From NCBI GenBank assembly GCA_041685075.1, contig JAWLGN010000019.1, forward strand, positions 1-34,131: a stretch of 34,131 nucleotides of DNA, read 5' to 3'. Numbering within the stretch: the stretch's first letter is position 1; each line of letters begins with the position of its first letter. The DNA is from JAMCRM01 sp041685075 (GTDB taxonomy: Bacteria; Acidobacteriota; Terriglobia; Bryobacterales; Bryobacteraceae). Position numbers and translations under genes: made by a program. Below the pieces are notes generated by a model that was given only the letters and a program-made list of their open reading frames with translations, was not told the DNA's origin and ran no database searches. Positions 1 through 7,137 of the stretch are shown here, one piece after another.

Positions 1-1
1 G

Positions 2-721
2 ATCCGCGCCGCCTTCGTGCCGCGCGAGGGCTGGAAGCTGATCGTGGCGGATTACTCCCAGATCGAGCTGCGGTTACTGGCCCACATGTCCGGCTGCCCC
101 GTATTGCTCGACGCCTTCCGCCGCGGCGAGGACATCCACACCCGCACGGCCGCGGAGGTGATGGGGATTCCACCCCTGATGGTCACGCCGGAGGCGCGCC
201 GCGCCGCCAAAGCCGTAAACTTCGGCATCGTCTACGGCATCAGCGCCTTCGGGCTGGCGGCGCAACTGGGCATCTCCCGGGCGGAGGCCGATCACTATAT
301 CAAGGCCTATTTCGAGCGCTACGCCGGCGTGCGTAAGTGGATCGACGCCACCATCGCGGAGGTGCGGCGAACCGGAGTGACCCGCACGCTGTTCGGCCGC
401 GAGCGGCCCATCCCCGATATGAACTCCCGCAACCCCAACGCGCGGGGCTTCGCCGAACGCACGGCCGTGAACTCGCCCCTGCAGGGCACCGCGGCGGACC
501 TCATCAAGCTGGCCATGACGAAGATCGACAGGGCGCTCGAGGGTTTGTCCGCCGCGCTGCTGCTACAGGTTCACGATGAACTCGTGCTCGAAGCCCCTCC
601 CGACGAGGTGCCGCAAGTTTCGGCGATTGTGAAGCGGGAGATGGAAGCCGTGGGCAAAGAGCTGGCCGCGCCGCTGCTGGTGGATGTAGGGGTAGGGGAC
701 AACTGGCGCGACGCCAAGTAG
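2..721 (+). CDS. polA: DNA polymerase I, C-terminal part (5' end outside window)
   Basis: This is the last 239 codons of family A DNA polymerase, which fills gaps during excision repair and Okazaki fragment processing. The frame is open to the left edge, so the 5' exonuclease, the proofreading domain and part of the polymerase domain lie outside the window. Three polymerase motifs are visible. Motif A is DYSQIELR near the start, with the metal-binding Asp. The O-helix motif B is RRAAKAVNFGIVYG, with the conserved Arg, Lys and Tyr. Motif C is QVHDELVLE, with the second catalytic Asp. The protein ends about 50 residues after motif C, as is normal for Pol I. The stop TAG at 719-721 is three bases from the stop of the convergent zinc-finger gene, leaving no room for a separate terminator. 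The identification is secure; only the missing 5' part is unknown. Confidence 0.97.
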   Translation: MRAAFVPREGWKLIVADYSQIELRLLAHMSGCPVLLDAFRRGEDIHTRTAAEVMGIPPLMVTPEARRAAKAVNFGIVYGISAFGLAAQLGISRAEADHYIKAYFERYAGVRKWIDATIAEVRRTGVTRTLFGRERPIPDMNSRNPNARGFAERTAVNSPLQGTAADLIKLAMTKIDRALEGLSAALLLQVHDELVLEAPPDEVPQVSAIVKREMEAVGKELAAPLLVDVGVGDNWRDAK

Positions 722-724
722 AGT

Positions 725-922
725 CTACGGCGTGCTCACCCAATCGCGGTCGGGATCGGGCGGCGCCGCCTTGGGCTGCTTCTTCTCCTTATCCGGGCGG
801 CCGGAGCGGTAGGCCTCCCCGCAATCCTTCTGGTGCGCTTCGAGTTCCCCCGGGGTGTTGAAGTGCCGCCCGCACATCTCACAGCGGTACTGGCTGGTTC
901 CGGGACCTGCTGGTGTCGGCAT
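725..922 (-). CDS. small C2HC zinc-finger protein
   Basis: This gene encodes 65 residues. The ATG at 920-922 is preceded by a strong GGAGG about six bases upstream. Residues 14-34 form a compact zinc finger: Cys-x2-Cys, a Phe seven residues further on, then His and Cys in the HxxxxC arrangement. This resembles a eukaryotic-type C2H2 finger with the last His replaced by Cys. The rest is a charged, Pro- and Lys-rich tail that is probably disordered. It starts 28 bases after the cinA stop and is probably the last gene of the rimO-cinA run. Small single-finger proteins of this kind occur in several bacterial groups, but their targets are mostly unknown. DNA, RNA or protein binding are all possible. 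I assign no specific function. Confidence 0.8.
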   Translation of the reverse strand: MPTPAGPGTSQYRCEMCGRHFNTPGELEAHQKDCGEAYRSGRPDKEKKQPKAAPPDPDRDWVSTP

Positions 923-950
923 AACTTGCCTCCACCGGGGAGATGGGCAA

Positions 951-2201
951 TCAGGCGGCCAATGTGAAGCTGGTCAATCGCCGGCGCAGGTAATCGAGCG
1001 CGGCCTGGGTGGCAAAGGCGCGAATGCGCGCGCGGTCGCCGAAGAAGATGCGGTGGTGCACTTCGCATCCGGCGGCATCGGCCACCCCTATGTAGACGGT
1101 GCCCACGGGGGCCTTCTCCCCGCCTCTACCCGGCCCCGCCACTCCCGTGACCGAGACCGCGTAGCTCGATCCGGCGCGGCGCCGCGCGCCCAGGGCCATG
1201 GCTTCGGCGGTCTCGGCGCTCACGGCGCCGCAGCTCTCCAGCGTCTCGGCCCGCACCCCCAGCCACTCGGTCTTCATGCGCTTGTCGTAGGTCACGAAGC
1301 CGCCCAGGAAGTACTCCGAGCTGCCGGGCACCGAGGTGATGCGCTCGGAAAGCATCCCGCCCGTGCAGCTTTCCGCCACCGCCAGGGTGGCGCGCTGCTT
1401 GCGCAACAGCTCCCCGACCACCGCTTCCAGCGGGTCGCCGTTGCGCGAGTAGATGCGGTCGCCGAGCAGCATCTCGATCGGACCCGCCACCTCGGCCAGC
1501 AGCGCCATGGCCTCCGCCTCCGTGGGGCAGCAGGCGCGCAGGTGGACCTGAATGTCGCCCGCGTGCGCCAGCACCGTCGTGGTGGGATTGTTGTATTTCA
1601 GGTAGACCGGGGAGATGAGCTGGTCGAGCTCCGATTCCGACATCCCCGCCACCCGCAACACCAGGGTATGGATGCACCGCTTCGGCGCCAGGCGCAGCAG
1701 GCGCGGGATACACTGCCTGCCGAACATGCCGCGCAGTTCATGAGGAGGGCCGGGCAGCAGCATCAGCAGCGCGCCGGACTCTTCAATCCACTGGCCCGGC
1801 GCCGTGCCGTTTCCGTTCGGCAGCACCTCGGCGCCCTCGATGATGAACGCCTGGCGCTTGTTCACCTCCGCCATCTGGCGTCCGGCGCGCGCGAAGCGCC
1901 GCTCCAGGCCGGCCGCGATCTCCGGGTGGAAGACCAGCTTGCGGTCGAGCGCCGCGGCCACCGCTTCGCGGGTGACATCGTCTTCGGTGGGTCCCAGCCC
2001 GCCGGAGAGAATCACCACGCCGGAGCGCCTTACGGCACGCCGTACCGTATCCGCCAGCCGCTCGCGGTCGTCTCCCACCACGCACTTGGTGACCACCTCC
2101 ACCCCGACGGCGGACAATTGCGCGGTGAGATAGAGAGAGTTGGTGTCGAGCCGCTCGCTCCCCAGCAACTCCGAGCCTACGGCGATGATTTCTGCCTGCA
2201 C
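951..2201 (-). CDS. cinA: CinA-family protein (molybdopterin-binding-like domain plus nicotinamide-nucleotide amidase domain)
   Basis: This gene encodes 416 residues, the usual length for two-domain CinA. The N-terminal half is the MoaB/MogA-like domain, with the signature SGGLGPTEDDVTREA near residues 67-81. The C-terminal half is the PncC-type amidase domain, with AESCTGGMLSERIT and GVAGPGRGGEKAPVGTVYIG. CinA recycles NMN by deamidation and in some species is induced with competence; the N-terminal domain can hydrolyse ADP-ribose. The start is GTG at 2199-2201, which gives the normal N-terminus (QAEIIAVGSELL). I see no good ribosome-binding site, but the start is only three bases from the preceding stop, so translation is probably coupled. 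In many bacteria cinA lies beside pgsA and recA. Here it lies beside pgpA, while pgsA is 19 kb away. Confidence 0.95.
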   Translation of the reverse strand: MQAEIIAVGSELLGSERLDTNSLYLTAQLSAVGVEVVTKCVVGDDRERLADTVRRAVRRSGVVILSGGLGPTEDDVTREAVAAALDRKLVFHPEIAAGLERRFARAGRQMAEVNKRQAFIIEGAEVLPNGNGTAPGQWIEESGALLMLLPGPPHELRGMFGRQCIPRLLRLAPKRCIHTLVLRVAGMSESELDQLISPVYLKYNNPTTTVLAHAGDIQVHLRACCPTEAEAMALLAEVAGPIEMLLGDRIYSRNGDPLEAVVGELLRKQRATLAVAESCTGGMLSERITSVPGSSEYFLGGFVTYDKRMKTEWLGVRAETLESCGAVSAETAEAMALGARRRAGSSYAVSVTGVAGPGRGGEKAPVGTVYIGVADAAGCEVHHRIFFGDRARIRAFATQAALDYLRRRLTSFTLAA

Positions 2202-2204
2202 GTT

Positions 2205-3248
2205 CTAGAAAATGGAGAAGCCCTTGATCCCCACGTCCAGCCGGTAGATCCCGTTGGTGGTGGCCACTACCAGGGACCGCGACGGCGTGAACGCCAGGCC
2301 CACGATGCCCGGGCCGGAGAGGAACAGTTCGGCCTTGCGGTCCGGGGTAATCCGCACCACGCCCTTGCGGCCGGCCAGCGATGCCGCTACGTAGAGCCGC
2401 CCCTCGTCGTCGAAGGCCAGTCCCTGCGGCCGCCCCAGCCCACGGTAAAAGGTCTCCACCTCGCCGGCCTGCGAGATGCGGTAGACGGAGTCGAAGCTGG
2501 AGGTGGTGGGTCCGGTCACGTAAAGATAGCCGTCCGGCCCGAAGGCCAGGTGGTAGGCCGCAATCGAGGGCTCCAGAGTGGCGAAGACGAAGATCTGCTT
2601 GTTGCGCGCGATCTTGAAGATGGTGCCGGTGCCGCTCGCGCCGCGGTCCCCGACGTAAAGATTCTCTTCCGCATCGAAGGCCAAGCCGGTGGCGATGCCC
2701 ATGCCCTCGACGTAGATCTGCATGTTGCCGTTGGGCGCCACCTGGTAGACATGTCCTTCGAAGCGGCTGGAGACGTACAGCATGCCCTGGCGATCGAAGG
2801 TCAACCCGGTGGCGTTCATGATGTCGTTGATGAACGGCTTGACGTTATAGTTCAGGTCGATCTTGTAAACCGCCACCGGAACCTTCTGGCCGCGCGAGCC
2901 GCTGAAGGTGGTATAGACGTTGCCGGAGGAATCTACTGCCGGGCTGGCCACCGGGTGCAGGCTGTCTGCGACGGGAATACCGATTTCGCAGACCCAGGCA
3001 TCGCTCGCCTGGCTGCCTGTCTCCACCACCAGCTCTCCGGCCGAGGCGCCTTCCGGCACCCGCACAATGCAGTAGGAATCCGCGCCGATCACCACCGGCG
3101 CGTTGACGTCCCCAATGGTCACGCGCGGGCGATCCGATGCCCTGGCGAACCCCGTGCCCCGTACCAGCAGCTCCCCCCCGGCGATAGCCGCCGCGGGCGT
3201 CACCTGCATGATGTGAGGCCGTCCGTCAGAAGCTTTCCGAGTTGCCAT
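2205..3248 (-). CDS. IPT/TIG domain protein with six-bladed NHL/SMP-30-like beta-propeller
   Basis: This gene encodes 347 residues with an ATG start. Residues 12-92 look like an IPT/TIG immunoglobulin-like domain (HIMQVTPAAAIAGGELLVRGTGF, typical of its first strands). Residues 95-345 hold about six propeller units, each with a phrase such as FDRQGMLYVSS, FDAEENLYVGD, FGPDGYLYVTG or FDDEGRLYVAA followed by an IYRI/VYQV-type strand. There is no signal peptide and no membrane segment, so it appears to be cytoplasmic, which is unusual for an IPT-plus-NHL protein. It lies six bases after pgpA and three bases before cinA, so it should be co-transcribed with both. NHL propellers bind proteins, RNA or small ligands, and some related propellers are lactonases. 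I cannot assign a substrate or an enzymatic role. Confidence 0.85.
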   Translation of the reverse strand: MATRKASDGRPHIMQVTPAAAIAGGELLVRGTGFARASDRPRVTIGDVNAPVVIGADSYCIVRVPEGASAGELVVETGSQASDAWVCEIGIPVADSLHPVASPAVDSSGNVYTTFSGSRGQKVPVAVYKIDLNYNVKPFINDIMNATGLTFDRQGMLYVSSRFEGHVYQVAPNGNMQIYVEGMGIATGLAFDAEENLYVGDRGASGTGTIFKIARNKQIFVFATLEPSIAAYHLAFGPDGYLYVTGPTTSSFDSVYRISQAGEVETFYRGLGRPQGLAFDDEGRLYVAASLAGRKGVVRITPDRKAELFLSGPGIVGLAFTPSRSLVVATTNGIYRLDVGIKGFSIF

Positions 3249-3254
3249 AGGATT

Positions 3255-3728
3255 TCAATACAGATTGAACCACCCCGCCAGAAATAACACAAGTGCGCTC
3301 AACAGTCCCGCGGCCACATCGTCAGCCATGATTCCCAGGCCTCCCGGCAGCCGTTCGCATTGGCGTACCGGCGGCGGTTTGCGGATATCGAACAGCCGGA
3401 AGAGCAGGAATGCCAGCAGGAACGATTTCCAGTTGAGCGCCGTGGCGCCGGCCAGCGCAATCCACTGCCCGGCTACCTCGTCCACCACCACGATATTGGG
3501 ATCTTCCTTTTTGGCGATGCGCGCCGTGGCTCCGGCCGCCCACACCGCCGGGGCGCACAACGCCAGCGCCAGCACGCCGAACCAGGGCGCTTCCCATCCG
3601 GCATAGCGCGCCAGCAGCCAGGCGATGGCTATCGCCGCGGCCGACCCCGTGGTGCCGGGCGCCTTGGGCGCATACCCGCAGCCGAACCATGTGGCGATGG
3701 CCAGCGCGAGCCTATCCCTCGTCTTCAT
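3255..3728 (-). CDS. pgpA: phosphatidylglycerophosphatase A
   Basis: This inner-membrane enzyme removes phosphate from phosphatidylglycerophosphate to give phosphatidylglycerol. It is 157 residues long from the chosen start. The family signatures are all present: GCGYAPKAPGTTGS near the N-terminus, VVDEVAGQWIAL, FDIRKPPPV and GLGIMADDVAAG. Several hydrophobic stretches fit membrane segments. I chose the ATG at 3726-3728 (MKTRDRL), which has a GGAAG sequence just upstream. A GTG at 3750-3752 would add eight basic residues and cannot be excluded. The start lies inside the 3' end of yacG, a 17-base overlap, so translation is probably coupled. Its substrate is the product of PgsA, encoded at 21628-22323 in this window. 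Confidence 0.95.
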   Translation of the reverse strand: MKTRDRLALAIATWFGCGYAPKAPGTTGSAAAIAIAWLLARYAGWEAPWFGVLALALCAPAVWAAGATARIAKKEDPNIVVVDEVAGQWIALAGATALNWKSFLLAFLLFRLFDIRKPPPVRQCERLPGGLGIMADDVAAGLLSALVLFLAGWFNLY

Positions 3729-3891
3729 CTTCTTCCGGCGGCACGGCTTCACCGGGCGCTAGCGGCGTCGAGATCACGTACTTCTCCGAGGCCCAGTTCC
3801 CCAAGTCTATGATGCGGCACCGCGGGCTGCAAAACGGGAACTCCGGATCGGTTCTGTCCACGGGCTTTTTGCAGATGGGGCATCTCATCAT
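3712..3891 (-). CDS. yacG: YacG-type zinc-binding protein (DNA gyrase inhibitor family)
   Basis: This short gene of 59 codons is easily missed. The protein begins MMRCPICKKPVDRTD, continues with PFCSPRCRIIDLGNWASEKYVI, and ends in an acidic tail (PPEEDEDEG). The four Cys (CPIC and CSPRC) form the YacG zinc site, and the RCRIIDLGNWASEKY block is diagnostic of the family. In E. coli YacG binds GyrB and inhibits DNA gyrase. Usual length is about 60 residues, so the gene is complete. Its ATG at 3889-3891 overlaps the rimO stop as ATGA; a second ATG at 3886-3888 is an equally possible start. The stop TAG at 3712-3714 falls inside pgpA. The gene therefore sits between two neighbours that it overlaps at both ends. 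Confidence 0.93.
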   Translation of the reverse strand: MMRCPICKKPVDRTDPEFPFCSPRCRIIDLGNWASEKYVISTPLAPGEAVPPEEDEDEG

Positions 3892-5282
3892 GGAACGAGT
3901 TGCACGAGTCGGGCCGTCGCCTCGGGGCGAAGGGGCCGGGCGGTCTCCTCGCCCGCCAGCAGCGTTCCCACTACGTCGTAATCGTGCGCTTCGGTGATGC
4001 GGAGCGGCCGCATTTCGCCCGGCTCGGGCGGGCGGCCTTCGAAGTCGTTGACGAGGGTGACGCCGTCGATCTCGGGCGCCTGCGCGGCCATGCGCGCCTG
4101 CCAGAGCAGGTCCGTCTCCGGCGAGCGGCCCTCCACCAGCACCGGCACCGTGCGGCCCACCAGCGCGCGGTTGTGCGCGCGCGAGATGCGCCGCTGCAGG
4201 GACATCAGGCGCCGCTTGCGATGGTAGATCGTGCGGCCGTCCACCTTGCCATCCAGCGCGTAGCTGCGGCTGGTGTCTTCATCGGAGTAGGAGAAGACGC
4301 CCAGGTGGTTGAAGCGCGCCGCCTGTACGAAGGCGCACAGTTCCTCGAAGTCTTCCCGGGTTTCGCCTGGAAATCCCACGATGAAGCTGGTCCGGATGGC
4401 CACCCCCGGGATGCTGCGGCGAATGCGCTCGATGAGCTTCAGGAAGATCTCCCCGGAGCCGCCGCGCTTCATGCGCTTCAGCGCCGGGGCGCTGGCATGC
4501 TGCAGCGGAACATCGATGTAGGGGACCAGCGCCGCGTGTTCCGCAATGGTGTCGAGCAGCCGCTGGGTGACCTTGTTCGGGTAGGCGTAAAGAAAGCGCA
4601 CCCATTTTTCGCGCGGCGTCTCGATGGTCGCCAGCCGCGCCAGCAGCTCCGCCAGCCCGTCCTTGACGCCGAGGTCCTCGCCGTAGCAGGTGGTGTCCTG
4701 CCCGATGAGGTTGATCTCGCGCACCCCTTGGGCAAACAGCCGCGCGGCTTCGTTCACCACCGACTCCGGCCTCCGGCTGCGGAAGCGCCCGCGGTACTGC
4801 GGGATGACACAGAAGCTGCAGGGATGATCGCAGCCCTCCGCAATCTTGATATAGGCGTAGTGGCGCGGGGTAGCCAGCACCCGCGGGGTCAGGTCGTGGT
4901 AGAGGTAAGGCTCGGGCGCCGTTTCCGCATCTTCAGCCCAGCCCTCGCACAGCCCCACGATGCGGTCGAGTTCGTTGGTGCCCAGCACGGCATCCACCTC
5001 GGGCAAATCCTTGCGGATCTCCCCCCGGTAGCGCTCCACCAGGCACCCGGCCACGATCAGCTTCTTCGCGCGCCCGATCTTCTTGTACTCGGCCATCTCG
5101 AGGATGGCGTCGATGGATTCCTTCTTGGCGGGGTCGATGAAGCTGCAGGTATTGACTACCAGCACCTCGGCCTCGGCGGGGTGCGGGGTGAGCTGGTGCC
5201 CCCGGGAGACGAGTTGCCCCATCATCACTTCGCTGTCCACCAGGTTTTTGGGGCAGCCCAGACTTACAAAACCGACCTTCAA
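3888..5282 (-). CDS. rimO: ribosomal protein S12 methylthiotransferase RimO
   Basis: RimO is a radical-SAM enzyme that methylthiolates an Asp of ribosomal protein S12. It is 464 residues long. The N-terminal domain carries the three Cys of the auxiliary iron-sulfur cluster (Cys10 in GCPKN, Cys46 in NTCSFI, Cys80 in AGCLVERY). The radical-SAM cluster motif CxxxCxxC is at Cys151, Cys155 and Cys158 (EGCDHPCSFCVIPQYRG). The C-terminal part is a TRAM-like RNA-binding domain. The GCPKN and VIPQYRG motifs favour RimO over MiaB. The only start that keeps the conserved KVGFVSLGC N-terminus is TTG at 5280-5282. It has no clear ribosome-binding site, and the frame has a stop 13 codons further upstream, so initiation is unusual. 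The gene leads the run rimO-yacG-pgpA-propeller-cinA. Confidence 0.96.
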   Translation of the reverse strand: MKVGFVSLGCPKNLVDSEVMMGQLVSRGHQLTPHPAEAEVLVVNTCSFIDPAKKESIDAILEMAEYKKIGRAKKLIVAGCLVERYRGEIRKDLPEVDAVLGTNELDRIVGLCEGWAEDAETAPEPYLYHDLTPRVLATPRHYAYIKIAEGCDHPCSFCVIPQYRGRFRSRRPESVVNEAARLFAQGVREINLIGQDTTCYGEDLGVKDGLAELLARLATIETPREKWVRFLYAYPNKVTQRLLDTIAEHAALVPYIDVPLQHASAPALKRMKRGGSGEIFLKLIERIRRSIPGVAIRTSFIVGFPGETREDFEELCAFVQAARFNHLGVFSYSDEDTSRSYALDGKVDGRTIYHRKRRLMSLQRRISRAHNRALVGRTVPVLVEGRSPETDLLWQARMAAQAPEIDGVTLVNDFEGRPPEPGEMRPLRITEAHDYDVVGTLLAGEETARPLRPEATARLVQLVP

Positions 5283-5334
5283 AGTGTGTACCAGTATGAA
5301 AAGAAAGGTGCGCTCACTTCAGGATAGCATGCGG

Positions 5335-6159
5335 TTACGCGCTCAGCGTGGCGGCGGAGATGGCCTGCAGGTAGCGCTCCGCCGAGCGCCGCAGCACCGC
5401 GCGGCCGTCGGAGAGGATGTTCTGCCCGTGCCAGCCGCCGTAGATCTGTTCGAAGCGGTACGGCTCGAGCGCGGAGACGATCTGCCGGACGGTGCCAGGG
5501 GCCAGGGGAATGTAATTGGGGTAGCTGTACATGAAGCTCACCCAGCGGCGGTCGCGCGTCACCATGAGGGTGTCGCCCGACAGGATGGCGCCCGCTCCGC
5601 CGGCTCCGCCCGCCCAGTGGAGCACGCTGCTGCCCTCGAAGTGCCCGCCGCAGCGCACCAGCGTGAAGCCCCGGGCAATGGCGTGCGCGTCGCCGCTCCA
5701 GTAGACCATCGCGGGATCGTGGCGCATCACCCACTGGCGATCGTCGGCGTGGACGTAGATGGGAATTCCCCCGAAGGCGCGGCTCCACTCCACCATGGCG
5801 CCGTAGAAATGCGGGTGCGAGATGGCAATGGCGGCCAGCCCGCCGCGCTCCTGCACGGCGCTCACCGTGGCGCTGTCCACCAGGCTGATGCAGTCCCACA
5901 GGATATTGCCCGCGGGCGATTCCACCAGCAGGGCGCGCTGCCCGATGGCGAACCCGGGCTCGGTCCAGATGCCTGTCAGCCCCGGCCCTTCCGCCCGCAC
6001 CGTGTTGGTGTAGTCGTGCCGCAGATCCCCCAGGGTGGTCCACTCCTGCCCGCCCCAACGAACGAACTGCCGCTCGTCTTCGCAGATGAAGCACTCCTCG
6101 GGCGGCCGCTCCCGGTCTCCGTACTCCACTCCGCAGGCAACGCAGATGTAGTTGACCAT
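5335..6159 (-). CDS. rubredoxin-like zinc ribbon fused to a metallo-beta-lactamase-fold hydrolase
   Basis: This gene encodes 274 residues. The ATG at 6157-6159 has GAGGGG about nine bases upstream. Residues 1-30 form a zinc ribbon with Cys6, Cys9, Cys23 and Cys26. The remainder is a metallo-beta-lactamase-like fold: AIAISHPHFYGAMVEW at the usual metal motif, a later Gly-Gly-His (CGGHFEGSS), LSGDTLMV with the bridging Asp, and a C-terminal YGGWHGQ. The standard HxHxDH motif is here HPHFYG, so the Asp and third His of the second metal site are missing. That suggests one metal or different chemistry. The gene follows the FkbM methyltransferase after 62 bases on the same strand. The substrate is unknown; glyoxalase II-like thioester hydrolysis is only one possibility. 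The open frame continues far upstream, but the ribosome-binding site and ribbon fix this start. Confidence 0.88.
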   Translation of the reverse strand: MVNYICVACGVEYGDRERPPEECFICEDERQFVRWGGQEWTTLGDLRHDYTNTVRAEGPGLTGIWTEPGFAIGQRALLVESPAGNILWDCISLVDSATVSAVQERGGLAAIAISHPHFYGAMVEWSRAFGGIPIYVHADDRQWVMRHDPAMVYWSGDAHAIARGFTLVRCGGHFEGSSVLHWAGGAGGAGAILSGDTLMVTRDRRWVSFMYSYPNYIPLAPGTVRQIVSALEPYRFEQIYGGWHGQNILSDGRAVLRRSAERYLQAISAATLSA

Positions 6160-6221
6160 CACACGGCCCCTCTTGCTGTTTTCATTATCGGGCAGGCAGG
6201 GCCCCGTGCGCGGGCGCAGTG

Positions 6222-7133
6222 TTACCTGAAGTACAGCACGTCCGGACGGATGTGCCCGTTGGCTTCCGCGCAGGGGCCGCACTCCATGGTGTAGCCGGGC
6301 CAGGCCTGCCGGACCAGCTCCGGAATCTTCACCGGGTCGTCCGGCACGTGGTAGGCGGAAAGCGCCAGCCGCGGATGGAATCTGGCGATGGTGCCGGCGG
6401 AGCCGCGCAGGGCGCGCTGCTCGGCGCCCTCGATGTCCATCTTGATGTAGTCCACCCGCTCCAGCCCCAGTTCCTCCACCAGCCTGTCGATGGTTGTGAG
6501 CGGCACCTCCACGCCCGGCTGCCCGTCCTTCAGCTCCATGACGAAGGTGTTGGCGGCGGTGTTCTTCGGATCCACCTTGAGGGTCAGGACGTCTTCTTTG
6601 TCCCACACCCCCTTGGGCACCACGATGACCCGCCCCTCGGCGATTTCGGCGGTGAAGTTGCGGCGCAGGGCCTCCAGGTTCTCCGGCCCCGGCTCGATCG
6701 CCACTACGGTCTTGGCGCCGGCATCCAGCGCCAGCCGCGCATACACCCCTACGTTGGCGCCGCAGTCGAGCACAATATCGCCCTTCTGCACGTCCTGCGG
6801 CCCGGTGCCGTAGATACGGCGTTTCTGTTCGGCGAGGTTGAAGGGCAGCATCCAGTCGTCGCCCTGGGGAATCCACCAGCGGCCCATGGGGGTCTCCCAC
6901 AGGTGGAAGCCCGCGGGATCCTTTTCCAGCAGCCGGCTGGCGGCCAGGATCTCGTCCTTGTAGCGCGTCTGCACTTCCACGTTGCGGTGGGCCTGGAGCG
7001 CATTCACCATGGGACACTGCGGCCCGCGCCCCAGCGTCTTCAAAACGAACAGGCGCACGGGAAAGAAATAAGCGAAGACCACCACCGCGGCCACAACCGC
7101 GGCGAGGACGGAATAACGCGAGGTGCGGGACAT
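6222..7133 (-). CDS. membrane-anchored FkbM-family SAM-dependent methyltransferase
   Basis: This gene encodes 303 residues with an ATG start. Residues 7-24 are a hydrophobic anchor next to basic residues (SRTSR), so the protein is probably tethered to the inner membrane. The catalytic part follows, with SAM motif I in IVLDCGANVGVYARLAL, an acidic motif II in VVAIEPGPENLEALRRNF, and the FkbM-typical YIKMDIEGAEQRAL. Family members O-methylate sugars or polyketide hydroxyls; the acceptor here cannot be read from sequence. It lies four bases after the ketosynthase stop, so the two are almost certainly co-transcribed. Together they could modify an acyl product, but no acyl carrier protein, reductase or dehydratase is nearby, so a pathway is only a guess. 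Confidence 0.9.
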   Translation of the reverse strand: MSRTSRYSVLAAVVAAVVVFAYFFPVRLFVLKTLGRGPQCPMVNALQAHRNVEVQTRYKDEILAASRLLEKDPAGFHLWETPMGRWWIPQGDDWMLPFNLAEQKRRIYGTGPQDVQKGDIVLDCGANVGVYARLALDAGAKTVVAIEPGPENLEALRRNFTAEIAEGRVIVVPKGVWDKEDVLTLKVDPKNTAANTFVMELKDGQPGVEVPLTTIDRLVEELGLERVDYIKMDIEGAEQRALRGSAGTIARFHPRLALSAYHVPDDPVKIPELVRQAWPGYTMECGPCAEANGHIRPDVLYFR

Positions 7134-7137
7134 GGGC

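Noticed and set aside
855..3287. 810-codon + strand open frame opposite cinA and the propeller gene
   Set aside because: High-GC antisense artefact: low-complexity His, Arg, Gly-rich product with no domain, opposite genes with clear families.
5335..7017. A 560-codon frame joining the metallo-hydrolase to sequence inside the FkbM gene
   Set aside because: The upstream part is the FkbM gene in another frame; the ribosome-binding site and zinc ribbon place the start at 6159.
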